A DNA stretch of 33,006 nucleotides from UBA5314 sp035560815 (GTDB lineage Bacteria; Bacillota; Syntrophomonadia; Syntrophomonadales; Syntrophomonadaceae): positions 1 through 33,006 of the forward strand of contig DATMYR010000003.1 in the NCBI GenBank assembly GCA_035560815.1, given 5' to 3'. Positions 16,710 to 24,335 of this stretch are shown one piece after another. The position numbers and the translations under genes are program-made. Position 1 is the stretch's first letter; each line of letters opens with the position of its first letter. A model generated the notes under the pieces. That model was given only the letters and a program-made list of their open reading frames with translations, was not told the DNA's origin and did not search any database.

Positions 16710-18269
16710 TTAAGGCTGTTTCATACCCCGGGAAAAAGCAGCGATGCATTGGTCATTTTCATCCAGGCGGTAGATTCTCCCTGGCTGACCCTGGGCATCC
16801 AAATCAACCCCGCTGAACCAATTGGCCACCTTTATATTGGGGTAGTTCTTTATACTAGCGAACATATCATTGATCCACTGAACCTTATCCCCGCCCACGG
16901 AGCTGCAGGCAAATTCGGTGATCATAAATGGATAATCAAACATTTTCATATAGTCATTATACAGAGGTTGATAGATGGAATCGAAGCTGCGCCAGTATTC
17001 GCCGGCAAAATGGGTGCCGGTATTATATCCGGTCATGCCCACGATGTCTACATACTGGGTTCCCGGAAAATAAGTCAAATAATGATTCCATTGGAAGCCT
17101 GGGAAGGACAGGTCGTTGGGATTCCACACCCAGAGAACGTTATCCACCTGGTTGGCTTCAAAGATCTGGTGAATATGACGCCAAGCAGCCGTATACACTT
17201 CGCTGTCTTTGCAGGTGTTCCAGCTGCACCAGAAGCACCAGTCGCCGTTCATTTCATTGTCCAGGCGGAACAGCACCGGATGTCCGAAGGATTTCAGGTC
17301 CCGAGCGTATTGATTAAAGTATTGGTCATACTGGCCGTTTAAGATGTCGTACAGGGTATTGCGATTGTCAGCCCCGGTCACTTGAGTATGAAAGGTAAGT
17401 TCCAGATATTTACCCTGGCTATATGCACGGTTCAGTAAGTCAAGTGGTAAAGGTGTACCCAGGGATTTATACCAAACCAGGACGGAAAAGGGGCTGCCCA
17501 AGCGCTTTTCCAGGGAATTCAAAGCATCCAGGTTGTCTCCCACCGACCAGGAATAAATTCCCCACGTCAGTCCAGCCGAGTTGGAGAAGTAATGCTGGTA
17601 GAAATCACGGGTTTCTGTGTTGAGGCGGCTGACCCGATCGGTTCTGACAAAACGAGTATTGATCTGAGGGGTTCCCTGGCTTTCGATAATACGAAAACTC
17701 TTGACCAGAGGCAGATATTGGGAAGGATCATCGCTGCTTTTGATGAAGATGGTATAGACCTCGCGATTATTTTTAACCAGTTCAGCGCTCAGATAATGAC
17801 AGCGGTCATTGCTCACGGAAGACAATGGGGCTCTCTCCCACTGAAGGAGGTGGGCCTGCAATCCATTGATGCGAATGGTTTTGTTCATTTCCAGTGTGTA
17901 GGCTGAATTATTCACAAATTTGTTGCTGTACACGATGTAATCATTGGCTGTGTTGATGGTATTGTTGAAATCATCATGATAGATCTCCACCTGGGTTTGA
18001 GAGTTAGCCAGGACTACCCGAACTGCTGAAAGGCTTGGATCCACCCACATGTCGCCGGGATAGTCCAGAGCATATCCGTTGGCGTAGTCGTAAAGCCGGT
18101 TGTTGCCGGAAGATAAAGGAGTGATGGTCTTAAAATCATCACTGGGATCGAATTCAGCTGTGGTTGTGATCTGACCGTTTTTCAAATATGTATCAGCAGC
18201 GGCACTCCCTGGCAAACAGACCAGGAGGGACAGAAGCATTGTTGCACAAACAGCGAATTTCCGGATCAT
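16710..18269 (-). CDS. Secreted GH26-like glycoside hydrolase
   Basis: A 519-residue protein with a Sec signal peptide (MIRKFAVCATMLLSLLVC, cleavage near AAA-DT). An N-terminal domain of about 190 residues is unknown. A beta/alpha-barrel follows with the GH26 acid/base Glu339 in RLDNEMNGDW and the nucleophile Glu452 in MITEFACSS; the 113-residue spacing fits clan GH-A. GH26 enzymes are mainly beta-mannanases. Here the substrate may be the cell's own wall polymer, because the gene overlaps csaB by 4 bp (ATGA) and precedes murJ. The ribosome binding site AGGAGG is strong. Activity and substrate are inferred. Confidence 0.83.
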   Translation of the reverse strand: MIRKFAVCATMLLSLLVCLPGSAAADTYLKNGQITTTAEFDPSDDFKTITPLSSGNNRLYDYANGYALDYPGDMWVDPSLSAVRVVLANSQTQVEIYHDDFNNTINTANDYIVYSNKFVNNSAYTLEMNKTIRINGLQAHLLQWERAPLSSVSNDRCHYLSAELVKNNREVYTIFIKSSDDPSQYLPLVKSFRIIESQGTPQINTRFVRTDRVSRLNTETRDFYQHYFSNSAGLTWGIYSWSVGDNLDALNSLEKRLGSPFSVLVWYKSLGTPLPLDLLNRAYSQGKYLELTFHTQVTGADNRNTLYDILNGQYDQYFNQYARDLKSFGHPVLFRLDNEMNGDWCFWCSWNTCKDSEVYTAAWRHIHQIFEANQVDNVLWVWNPNDLSFPGFQWNHYLTYFPGTQYVDIVGMTGYNTGTHFAGEYWRSFDSIYQPLYNDYMKMFDYPFMITEFACSSVGGDKVQWINDMFASIKNYPNIKVANWFSGVDLDAQGQPGRIYRLDENDQCIAAFSRGMKQP

Positions 18270-19348
18270 GATTTCCTCCTTTTAATGAGCGATAAAGCCA
18301 GGCCCGCATTTTCCTGGGCGCGGGCGCGCAGTTCCTCTGATTTTTCAGCAATTCGTTTCTGAACCTCCGCCTGGTCAAGAAGTCTGTCCAGGCAGGTGCT
18401 CATATTCTCAGCCGTGGGAGGCAGAGAGTCCAATTGATATAAATGAAGGAAGGCATCCACCTTGGGATCGTAAGATATTCCGGCAAACAAAACACCCTGG
18501 CTGGCAGCGAATATCAACGCATGCAGACGCATACCGATGACCAGTTTTGAACGACCGATCAGGGCGAGAAGTTCTGTACTGCTTAAGCGCTTGTCAATCA
18601 GGAAAGCTTTTTCTTTCATCAAGGCCAGGACTTCTTTTGATTCAGGGATATCTTCGGGCCAGGCCATAGGTGCGAACAATACACCATACCCTCTGAGGAC
18701 CATAGTATCCAATACCCGGGCCAGATTGGTCTGGTAACCGTCTAAAGCCGGCCAGTGGCGCACTGAAACGCAGATCAGAGGCAGTTTGTTCCATCCTTGA
18801 TCCTGGCTGAGCCGCTCTATCACGCCCTTTTCTTCAACTCCGGGCTGTAAGGAAAAAACCGGATCGGCAGTAATGCGCAAGGGCGGGCGGGTTACGCCCA
18901 GTTCCCTTAAGACACTGGCTGATTCTTGATCCCGCAAGCTGATCATATCTACTCGGCTGGCAACCAGGCGCATGAGGAATTTGCTGAAAGGGCGTCGAAT
19001 CGGGCCGACTCCCTGAGCGTAGAACATAACCGGTTTGCCAAGCATTTTAGCCAAAGCCACGACACTTATATAATAAGGAAGCGAACGAGCGCTGGTTATG
19101 TCTTGAAAGATACTTCCCCCACCACTGATCAAGAGATCGCATTCCCAAAGTTCCCGTATAAGCACCCAGGGATTTTTGTAATATATTGCCCGGATGCCAT
19201 GGGCAGAGGAGGTTTTGGCGGGATTTCCCGAAAATACTACAAATTCAGCTTCTGGAGCCAGTGGTTTGATAGAAGAAGTAATTGCTGATAACAGCGCTTC
19301 ATCACCGGCGTTGTCAAAACCATAATATCCCGATAGGGCAATTTTCAT
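18266..19348 (-). CDS. csaB: Polysaccharide pyruvyl transferase CsaB
   Basis: A 360-residue protein from ATG 19348 (GAGGAG 7 nt upstream; a longer in-frame start at 19390 lacks support). It begins MKIALSGYYGFDNAGDEA, the CsaB hallmark, and has ISGGGSIFQD, FYAQGVGPI, RDQESASVLRELG and IGMRLHALIFAA near the C-terminus. The last includes the conserved His of pyruvyl transferases. CsaB adds pyruvate ketals from phosphoenolpyruvate to the secondary cell wall polymer, creating the ligand for SLH domains. An SLH protein is encoded in this window at 24336-27992. It is the first gene of a four-gene operon with its own promoter. Confidence 0.95.
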   Translation of the reverse strand: MKIALSGYYGFDNAGDEALLSAITSSIKPLAPEAEFVVFSGNPAKTSSAHGIRAIYYKNPWVLIRELWECDLLISGGGSIFQDITSARSLPYYISVVALAKMLGKPVMFYAQGVGPIRRPFSKFLMRLVASRVDMISLRDQESASVLRELGVTRPPLRITADPVFSLQPGVEEKGVIERLSQDQGWNKLPLICVSVRHWPALDGYQTNLARVLDTMVLRGYGVLFAPMAWPEDIPESKEVLALMKEKAFLIDKRLSSTELLALIGRSKLVIGMRLHALIFAASQGVLFAGISYDPKVDAFLHLYQLDSLPPTAENMSTCLDRLLDQAEVQKRIAEKSEELRARAQENAGLALSLIKRRKS

Positions 19349-19397
19349 CAACTTGCTCCTCGTGTCATGTATGCTGAAACGAACCGACACCTGTCTT

Positions 19398-19427
19398 ATT
19401 ATAGTATTTGTCTCTCACCATTAGCAA
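19398..19427 (-). promoter_or_regulatory. Sigma-A-type promoter for csaB operon
   Basis: On the minus strand TTGCTA (19422-19427) and TATAAT (19398-19403) are separated by 18 nt, about 50 nt upstream of the csaB start. The -10 is a perfect match; the -35 matches 4 of 6 positions. Confidence 0.65.
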
Positions 19428-19495
19428 TACGCACAATACAGCAGAACCACGGTTTTTAGGCCTGAGTTCACAGTCTTCATCCTTTACTTGGGATA

Positions 19496-19524
19496 TGGAC
19501 AAGGTAAAAGGGCGGTGTTAGAAT
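19496..19524 (+). promoter_or_regulatory. Sigma-A-type promoter for tagO-like operon
   Basis: TGGACA (19496-19501) and TAGAAT (19519-19524) are separated by 17 nt, about 36 nt upstream of ATG 19561. Together with the csaB promoter it makes a divergent pair in a 212-nt gap. GGGAGG at 19544-19549 is the ribosome binding site. Confidence 0.65.
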
Positions 19525-19560
19525 GGACCTAGTGTTGGACTTGGGGAGGAAAAAGTATAT

Positions 19561-20637
19561 ATGGCCGAATATTCTGGTATAATCCTGGCGATTATAATTG
19601 CTTTCGCCATTTCTTTTATTTGTGTTCCTCAGGCCATTCGCCTGGCCTATAAAGTCGGGGCGGTCGACAAACCTGATGAACGCAAGGTTCACTCCGGAAG
19701 TATGCCCCGCCTGGGAGGACTGGCTATCTTCAGTGCTTTCATAATCAGTCTTCTCTGCTTTGCTCACCCATCGAGACCAATTCTGGGATTGGCCTTGGGG
19801 TCCTCGGTGATTTTTGCCGTGGGCGCTTTAGACGACATATACCAGCTTTCTCCCTGGGTGAAACTGATCGGGCAGAGTCTGGCCGCAGCCCTGGCCATGT
19901 TTTCCGGCATTACGGTGCAGTTTGTGACCAATCCTTTTGACGGCCCATTGGGACTGGGTTATCTCAGCTTGCCCCTGACCTTTTTATGGATTGTCGGTGT
20001 AACCAATGCCATAAACTTGATTGACGGGCTGGATGGACTGGCAGCCGGGGTTTCTGGAATTGCTGCCTGCACCATGGGTGTGGTGGCACTTATTATGCAC
20101 CAATCAGGCATAGCCCTGGTGGCCTTTATTCTGGTTGCTGCCATTGCTGGATTTGTGCCCTATAATTTTCATCCCGCCCGAACCTTTATGGGAGATGGTG
20201 GTTCTAATTTTCTGGGCTTTTGCCTGAGCTGCCTGGCTATCCTGGGTACTGCCAAAAGTGCAGCCGTAATCTCCCTTTTTGTTCCCATTGTTATACTGGG
20301 TATTCCCATTTTCGACACCCTTTTTGCCATAATCAGGCGCATCCATAACAAAGCCCCCATTTTAATGCCGGATAAAGACCACCTGCACCATCGTTTGATG
20401 GCCCTGGGGATGAGCCACCGGCGCAGCGTGGTAACCATCTATGGAATCAGCGGTTTCTTTGCTATGGTAGCCGTCGTCCTCACGAAGATTAACAGCCCCA
20501 AAGCCACGTTTGGTCTGTCCCTGCTTCTGTTGCTGGTCGTGCTGGGTGCTCGTAAAATCGGCCTGTTTACCGGGGAGAGACCGATGCCTGCCACTCGGAT
20601 CAACGAGTCAGGACATGTTGGAAAGATAGAACTGTAA
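19561..20637 (+). CDS. TagO/WecA-type undecaprenyl-phosphate sugar-1-phosphate transferase
   Basis: A 358-residue protein with about 11 membrane helices. It carries all signature loops of the MraY/WecA family: GAVDKPDERKVHSG, the metal-binding ALDDIYQLSPWVKL, NLIDGLDGLAAG, NFHPARTFMGDGGSNFLGF and DKDHLHHRL. The enzyme moves GlcNAc-1-phosphate (or a similar sugar phosphate) from a UDP-sugar to undecaprenyl phosphate, the first step of teichoic acid or secondary wall polymer synthesis. The MGDGG..F pattern and the HLHHRL ending separate it from MraY. It is followed after 43 nt by an LCP ligase gene, so the two likely start and finish the same polymer. Which polymer is inferred. Confidence 0.93.
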   Translation: MAEYSGIILAIIIAFAISFICVPQAIRLAYKVGAVDKPDERKVHSGSMPRLGGLAIFSAFIISLLCFAHPSRPILGLALGSSVIFAVGALDDIYQLSPWVKLIGQSLAAALAMFSGITVQFVTNPFDGPLGLGYLSLPLTFLWIVGVTNAINLIDGLDGLAAGVSGIAACTMGVVALIMHQSGIALVAFILVAAIAGFVPYNFHPARTFMGDGGSNFLGFCLSCLAILGTAKSAAVISLFVPIVILGIPIFDTLFAIIRRIHNKAPILMPDKDHLHHRLMALGMSHRRSVVTIYGISGFFAMVAVVLTKINSPKATFGLSLLLLLVVLGARKIGLFTGERPMPATRINESGHVGKIEL

Positions 20638-20680
20638 GCGGGGTTCACCTGTCGGATAAAGCCGGAAAGGATGCTGGATT

Positions 20681-21781
20681 GTGGCAAAAGCCAAAATCTA
20701 TTTACGAATCATGTGTGCTGCCGGACTGCTGTTTGGCCTGTTTTTCGCGGTGGGCGCAGGAGTGGGGCAGATGCTGCACCGTCTGGTGTTCGCTACCAGC
20801 CCAGCCGAACAACCGAAAGAATTTCTTATAGAAGGAACCCGTACCAACATCCTGCTATTGGGGGTGGATGCCCGCCCCGGTCAAACCCACTCACGATCTG
20901 ACACGATGATCCTGGTTTCTTTAGATCCACAATTAAAGAAAATTGCAGTGATTTCTATACCCCGTGACAGCCGGATTAGCATTAATGGCAATATGGATAA
21001 AATTAATGCTGCCAATGCTTATGGAGGTCCCGAGCTGGCCACCAAGCTGGTGGGCGAACTTTTGTCCACCAAGGTAGACTATTATGTCGAAATGGACTTT
21101 AGCGGATTTAAAAATATAATTGATACTTTAGGCGGCGTGGAGATCAATGTTCCCCAGCGGATGTACAAACCATCCGAGGATATTGATCTCAAGCCCGGGC
21201 AGCAAAGGTTGGATGGCAGAGGGTCGCTGGCCTTTGTTCGGTTCAGAGAATACATGTATGGGGATATACAAAGGACTCAACAGCAGCAGGTCTTCATCAA
21301 AGCCCTGGCCAAAGAAGTCTTGCAGCCCAAGACCATCACCCGGCTGCCCCAATTGGTGGATCAGGTTCGCCAGAGTGTCTCCACCAACCTTTCCGCCGGA
21401 GACATGTTAAAATTGGTTGCCTGGGCTTCAGCTTTCCAATCTGACGGTATTGTATCCCAAACCTTACCGGGAAAATTCTATGATGTTTACGCTCAGGACG
21501 GATCAGTGGCTGAGAGCTTCTGGCAAGTGGACAAACAGGCCGCTGCCCAGGTAATCGACAATCTTTTTGCCGGCCGCACCGAGGATGTTGTGCAAGGGGG
21601 CAACAGCCCGCCCGCGCAAAAAACCACAACCGAATCAACCCAGAAGGCACCTACGACCAAGAAGAGCACAACTCCTGCGGCTGGAGTTGAACCAACCAAA
21701 GAAACCAAAAAAGATAAAAACACCCCTACGACAAATCAAAATTCAACCAACCACAGCGCCACAACCACCATCAAACCCTAG
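20681..21781 (+). CDS. LytR-CpsA-Psr (LCP) wall-polymer ligase
   Basis: A 366-residue protein starting at GTG 20681 with one N-terminal membrane helix (about 7-28). The LCP domain (about 55-250) has NILLLGVDARPG, RSDTMILVSLD, VISIPRDSRI, INAANAYGG, GGVEINVP and LAFVRFRE, including the conserved Asp and Arg residues that bind the polyprenyl pyrophosphate. LCP enzymes transfer lipid-linked wall polymers onto peptidoglycan. From about residue 305 the tail is a low-complexity Pro/Thr/Lys/Asn-rich linker, probably threading the wall. It follows the TagO-like gene in one transcript and ends at a hairpin. Confidence 0.92.
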   Translation: MAKAKIYLRIMCAAGLLFGLFFAVGAGVGQMLHRLVFATSPAEQPKEFLIEGTRTNILLLGVDARPGQTHSRSDTMILVSLDPQLKKIAVISIPRDSRISINGNMDKINAANAYGGPELATKLVGELLSTKVDYYVEMDFSGFKNIIDTLGGVEINVPQRMYKPSEDIDLKPGQQRLDGRGSLAFVRFREYMYGDIQRTQQQQVFIKALAKEVLQPKTITRLPQLVDQVRQSVSTNLSAGDMLKLVAWASAFQSDGIVSQTLPGKFYDVYAQDGSVAESFWQVDKQAAAQVIDNLFAGRTEDVVQGGNSPPAQKTTTESTQKAPTTKKSTTPAAGVEPTKETKKDKNTPTTNQNSTNHSATTTIKP

Positions 21782-21812
21782 CAGGGGGGCAGAGATGGCT
21801 CTGCTACCTGCT
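21780..21812 (+). terminator. Two-part hairpin after the LCP gene
   Basis: AGCAGG pairs with CCTGCT (outer 6 bp) and GCAGAG with CTCTGC (inner 6 bp, loop ATGG), followed by TGTCTTTC. It begins in the stop codon. The weak U-tract makes termination likely but perhaps incomplete. Confidence 0.55.
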
Positions 21813-21928
21813 TGTCTTTCGAAAGCACCCGTGCATGTCCAATGAATCAACCCGTTGCCGCTTACCGGTCTGATTCCAGTTACCACCTTCTGCCTAGCTT
21901 ACCATTCACTATCCAAATATTTATTTTT

Positions 21929-21949
21929 TTCTTGCCAGAAGTGCAAGAA
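21929..21949 (+). repeat. Perfect 7-bp inverted repeat upstream of the amidase gene
   Basis: TTCTTGC and GCAAGAA flank CAGAAGT, preceded by a run of T. It lies about 90 nt before the candidate -10 in the 305-nt gap between the LCP and amidase genes. It could be an upstream operator. The rest of this gap (21813-21928) shows nothing I can name. Confidence 0.45.
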
Positions 21950-22012
21950 TTCGGTAGAAATATTAGTAATTTTTATATGAAAGGCTAACTTGTGGGCTTT
22001 CCCGGCAGGAAA

Positions 22013-22045
22013 CGACATACTGGTGTCGAAGCTTTACTGTATAAT
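22013..22045 (+). promoter_or_regulatory. Candidate amidase promoter with a CGACA/TGTCG operator-like repeat
   Basis: A perfect TATAAT (22040-22045) lies about 40 nt before ATG 22087, but no good -35 is present at 16-18 nt. Instead a 5-bp inverted repeat (CGACA 22013-22017, TGTCG 22024-22028) occupies the -35/spacer zone, suggesting activator- or repressor-dependent control. Confidence 0.4.
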
Positions 22046-22086
22046 AAGATGACAGTTTTTTTCCAGTACAAGAAAGGGAATACATA

Positions 22087-24258
22087 ATGCGAAGAATACA
22101 TATTGCATCAACCTGCATAATCTTTTCGTTGTTTACGATAATCCTGACGCTGTGTTTACTGCTCCCAAGCGGTCAAGCTGGGGCAGCCAGCAGCCCATCA
22201 TGGATTCAAGCGGCTTCAGGACAGGTCAATCTGCGCCAGGGTCCGAGCAGTACATATAATAAGGTAGGAACATTGTCCCCGGGGGCAGTTCTTCAAGTGC
22301 TGGCTCAGGAAAAGGAATGGTATAAGGTACGAACAGAAAGCGGGGGACAGGCTTATGTAGCTGCATGGCTGGTCAAAAAAGCTGCTGCTCCGGCCGCTCA
22401 GAATACCAGCACGGTCACCGCACCGGCTAGCGAAACAGTAAAAGTCTTCGTCAACCGTCAATTGCAGAGTTTTGACGTACCTCCCATGATTGAAAATGGC
22501 CGTACCATGGTGCCTTTAAGAACTATTTTCACCACCCTGGGAGCCACCGTAGACTGGGATGAAGCCTCCCAAACCGTAACTGCCCGCAAATCTGAAACCA
22601 CTATTGTTTTGCCTATTGGTTCATTGAACCCCACCGTGAACGGTCAGGCCCAGACCCTGGATGTGCCAGCCAAGGTGGTAAACGGGCGCACGCTCGCTCC
22701 TCTGGGTTTTGTGGGCCGGGCTCTGGGTGGCCTGGTTTGCTGGGATGCTGCCGACCAGGAGGTCTATATCGACAGCCCCTCCCAGCCGGGCGATAATGTG
22801 ACTGCCGTTGTAGTGGCATCGGACGAGGTCAACCTGCGCAACAATGCTACCACCAGCTCGGACAAGGTGGGATGTGCCCTCCTGGGCACGAAAATGCCGG
22901 TGAGCGAGGTCAAAGACGGCTGGTACAATGTTGTCTATCAGGGGAAAACCGCCTGGGTGGCGGGATGGGTCGTAACCCCGGTATGGAACAGCTCGGGCAG
23001 CAGTACCACACAGCCCACTCAACCGACTCAACCGACTCAACCGGCTCAACCGACTGCAACAAGCGGCGATTTATTAAGCATACGATATAGCAAAGATTCC
23101 GATGGCCTGCGGCTGACTATGGAGAGCAGCAGCAGTCACAAAGTTGATATACAAGAATACCCGGGATGGATTGCGTTTACCTTTCCCGGATGTTATCTCC
23201 AGCAGGAGACCAATATACAGGAGTCGTTGGGAAGTGCTGTGCTTTATATTACCGGGCGTAGTTCGAGCGGAAGTGCTCAGGTCCAGGTGTCCCTCCCTTC
23301 CGGGGTAGGATTCAAAAAAACCAGTGAAAACGGTGGAAAAAAACTGGTTCTTTTCGTTCCTAATTGCATCACTGGAGTAGCGCGAGATACCTTTGCCAGG
23401 AGTGGTGAGCAATTGACGATCACGACTTTGCTGCCATTTAACTATACTGCCCAACAGGCGGGAAATAGCATGACCATACGTTTGCCCGGGGTAGGCATAG
23501 GGCTGGCTCAGACCAGCTATGCCTACAGCAGCAGTTCCTTGGAGAGTCTGGAGATGGAGCAGCAATCAGACGGCAGTGAAACACTTATCACGATTCAGAA
23601 CCCGGTTCCCGCTAAATATTCCATAGGACAGAGTGATGATCAAAAGACCTTGAATATTCTATTTATTGCTAAAAGCGACATCCCAGCAACAAAGTCTCTG
23701 GTTGTACTTGATCCCGGACATGGGGGAAGTGAAGTAGGTTCCTGCGGATCAAATCTGGCCGAGAAGGATGTAAACCTGGATATTACGTTAAGAGTCGGAG
23801 CTATATTGACCAAAAAAGGCATCTATGTGGAGTACACCCATAATGATGATAGTACGGTGGGACTAAAGGCCCGGTCAGATATTTCCAACCTTTTAAATCC
23901 AAAATTATTTGTCTCGATTCACAATAATGCTGTTGATAATCATGATGTCATGGGAACGGAGACTTTTTTCTATGCGCCGGTGAGCAGGCCCGATTTATAT
24001 ATACAGAAAGATGAGCGGGAACAATTAGCTGCCGCCATTCAGCAGCGGCTAATCAGCAGCCTGGGGCGACCGGACCGGGGAGTCAAACAAAGCAATCTTT
24101 CAGTATTGAGACTTACAGATACAGTCTGTGCCTTGACCGAAGTGGCGTTCCTCAGTAATCCTACTGAAGAAAACCTCCTGGCTCAGGATAGTTTCAAGCA
24201 AAAAGCAGCGCAGGCAATCGCCGATGGCATTGCCGCTTGTATGAGCGAGACGACCTAG
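22087..24258 (+). CDS. Multidomain N-acetylmuramoyl-L-alanine amidase (Amidase_3)
   Basis: A 723-residue secreted protein. In order it has a signal peptide (1 to about 34), a bacterial SH3 domain (about 40-97), a copper-amine-oxidase-N-type module (about 117-230, with NGRTMVPLRTIF and NGRTLAPLGF), a second SH3 (about 240-297), a Thr-Gln-Pro linker, an AMIN-like region (about 330-530) and the catalytic Amidase_3 domain (about 537-720). Zinc ligands and catalytic residues are all present: His545 (DPGHGG), Glu559 (AEKD), His612 (SIHNN) and Glu685 (TEVAFLSN). It cleaves the amide bond between MurNAc and the stem peptide. AAAGGGA precedes ATG 22087. Probably active in wall remodelling or division. 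Confidence 0.93.
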   Translation: MRRIHIASTCIIFSLFTIILTLCLLLPSGQAGAASSPSWIQAASGQVNLRQGPSSTYNKVGTLSPGAVLQVLAQEKEWYKVRTESGGQAYVAAWLVKKAAAPAAQNTSTVTAPASETVKVFVNRQLQSFDVPPMIENGRTMVPLRTIFTTLGATVDWDEASQTVTARKSETTIVLPIGSLNPTVNGQAQTLDVPAKVVNGRTLAPLGFVGRALGGLVCWDAADQEVYIDSPSQPGDNVTAVVVASDEVNLRNNATTSSDKVGCALLGTKMPVSEVKDGWYNVVYQGKTAWVAGWVVTPVWNSSGSSTTQPTQPTQPTQPAQPTATSGDLLSIRYSKDSDGLRLTMESSSSHKVDIQEYPGWIAFTFPGCYLQQETNIQESLGSAVLYITGRSSSGSAQVQVSLPSGVGFKKTSENGGKKLVLFVPNCITGVARDTFARSGEQLTITTLLPFNYTAQQAGNSMTIRLPGVGIGLAQTSYAYSSSSLESLEMEQQSDGSETLITIQNPVPAKYSIGQSDDQKTLNILFIAKSDIPATKSLVVLDPGHGGSEVGSCGSNLAEKDVNLDITLRVGAILTKKGIYVEYTHNDDSTVGLKARSDISNLLNPKLFVSIHNNAVDNHDVMGTETFFYAPVSRPDLYIQKDEREQLAAAIQQRLISSLGRPDRGVKQSNLSVLRLTDTVCALTEVAFLSNPTEENLLAQDSFKQKAAQAIADGIAACMSETT
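23017..23052 (+). repeat. Four tandem 9-bp units encoding Thr/Ala-Gln-Pro
   Basis: ACTCAACCG occurs three times in tandem and once as GCTCAACCG inside the amidase gene, encoding the interdomain TQP linker. Such units are prone to slippage, so linker length may differ between strains. Confidence 0.8.
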
Positions 24259-24335
24259 CAGAACCCCGGTTTGTAAGAAACAAAGGGACAATCTCCTTGC
24301 TTCCTGCAAGAATACATAAGGAGTACGACGTAAAT

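Noticed and set aside
16491..17342. A 283-codon plus-strand open frame opposite murJ and the GH26-like gene
   Set aside because: It spans two genes on the other strand and their junction, and its product has no recognisable motif.
18733..18745. CGTCTAA on the plus strand inside csaB
   Set aside because: No AAC at the right distance, and it would read against the gene.
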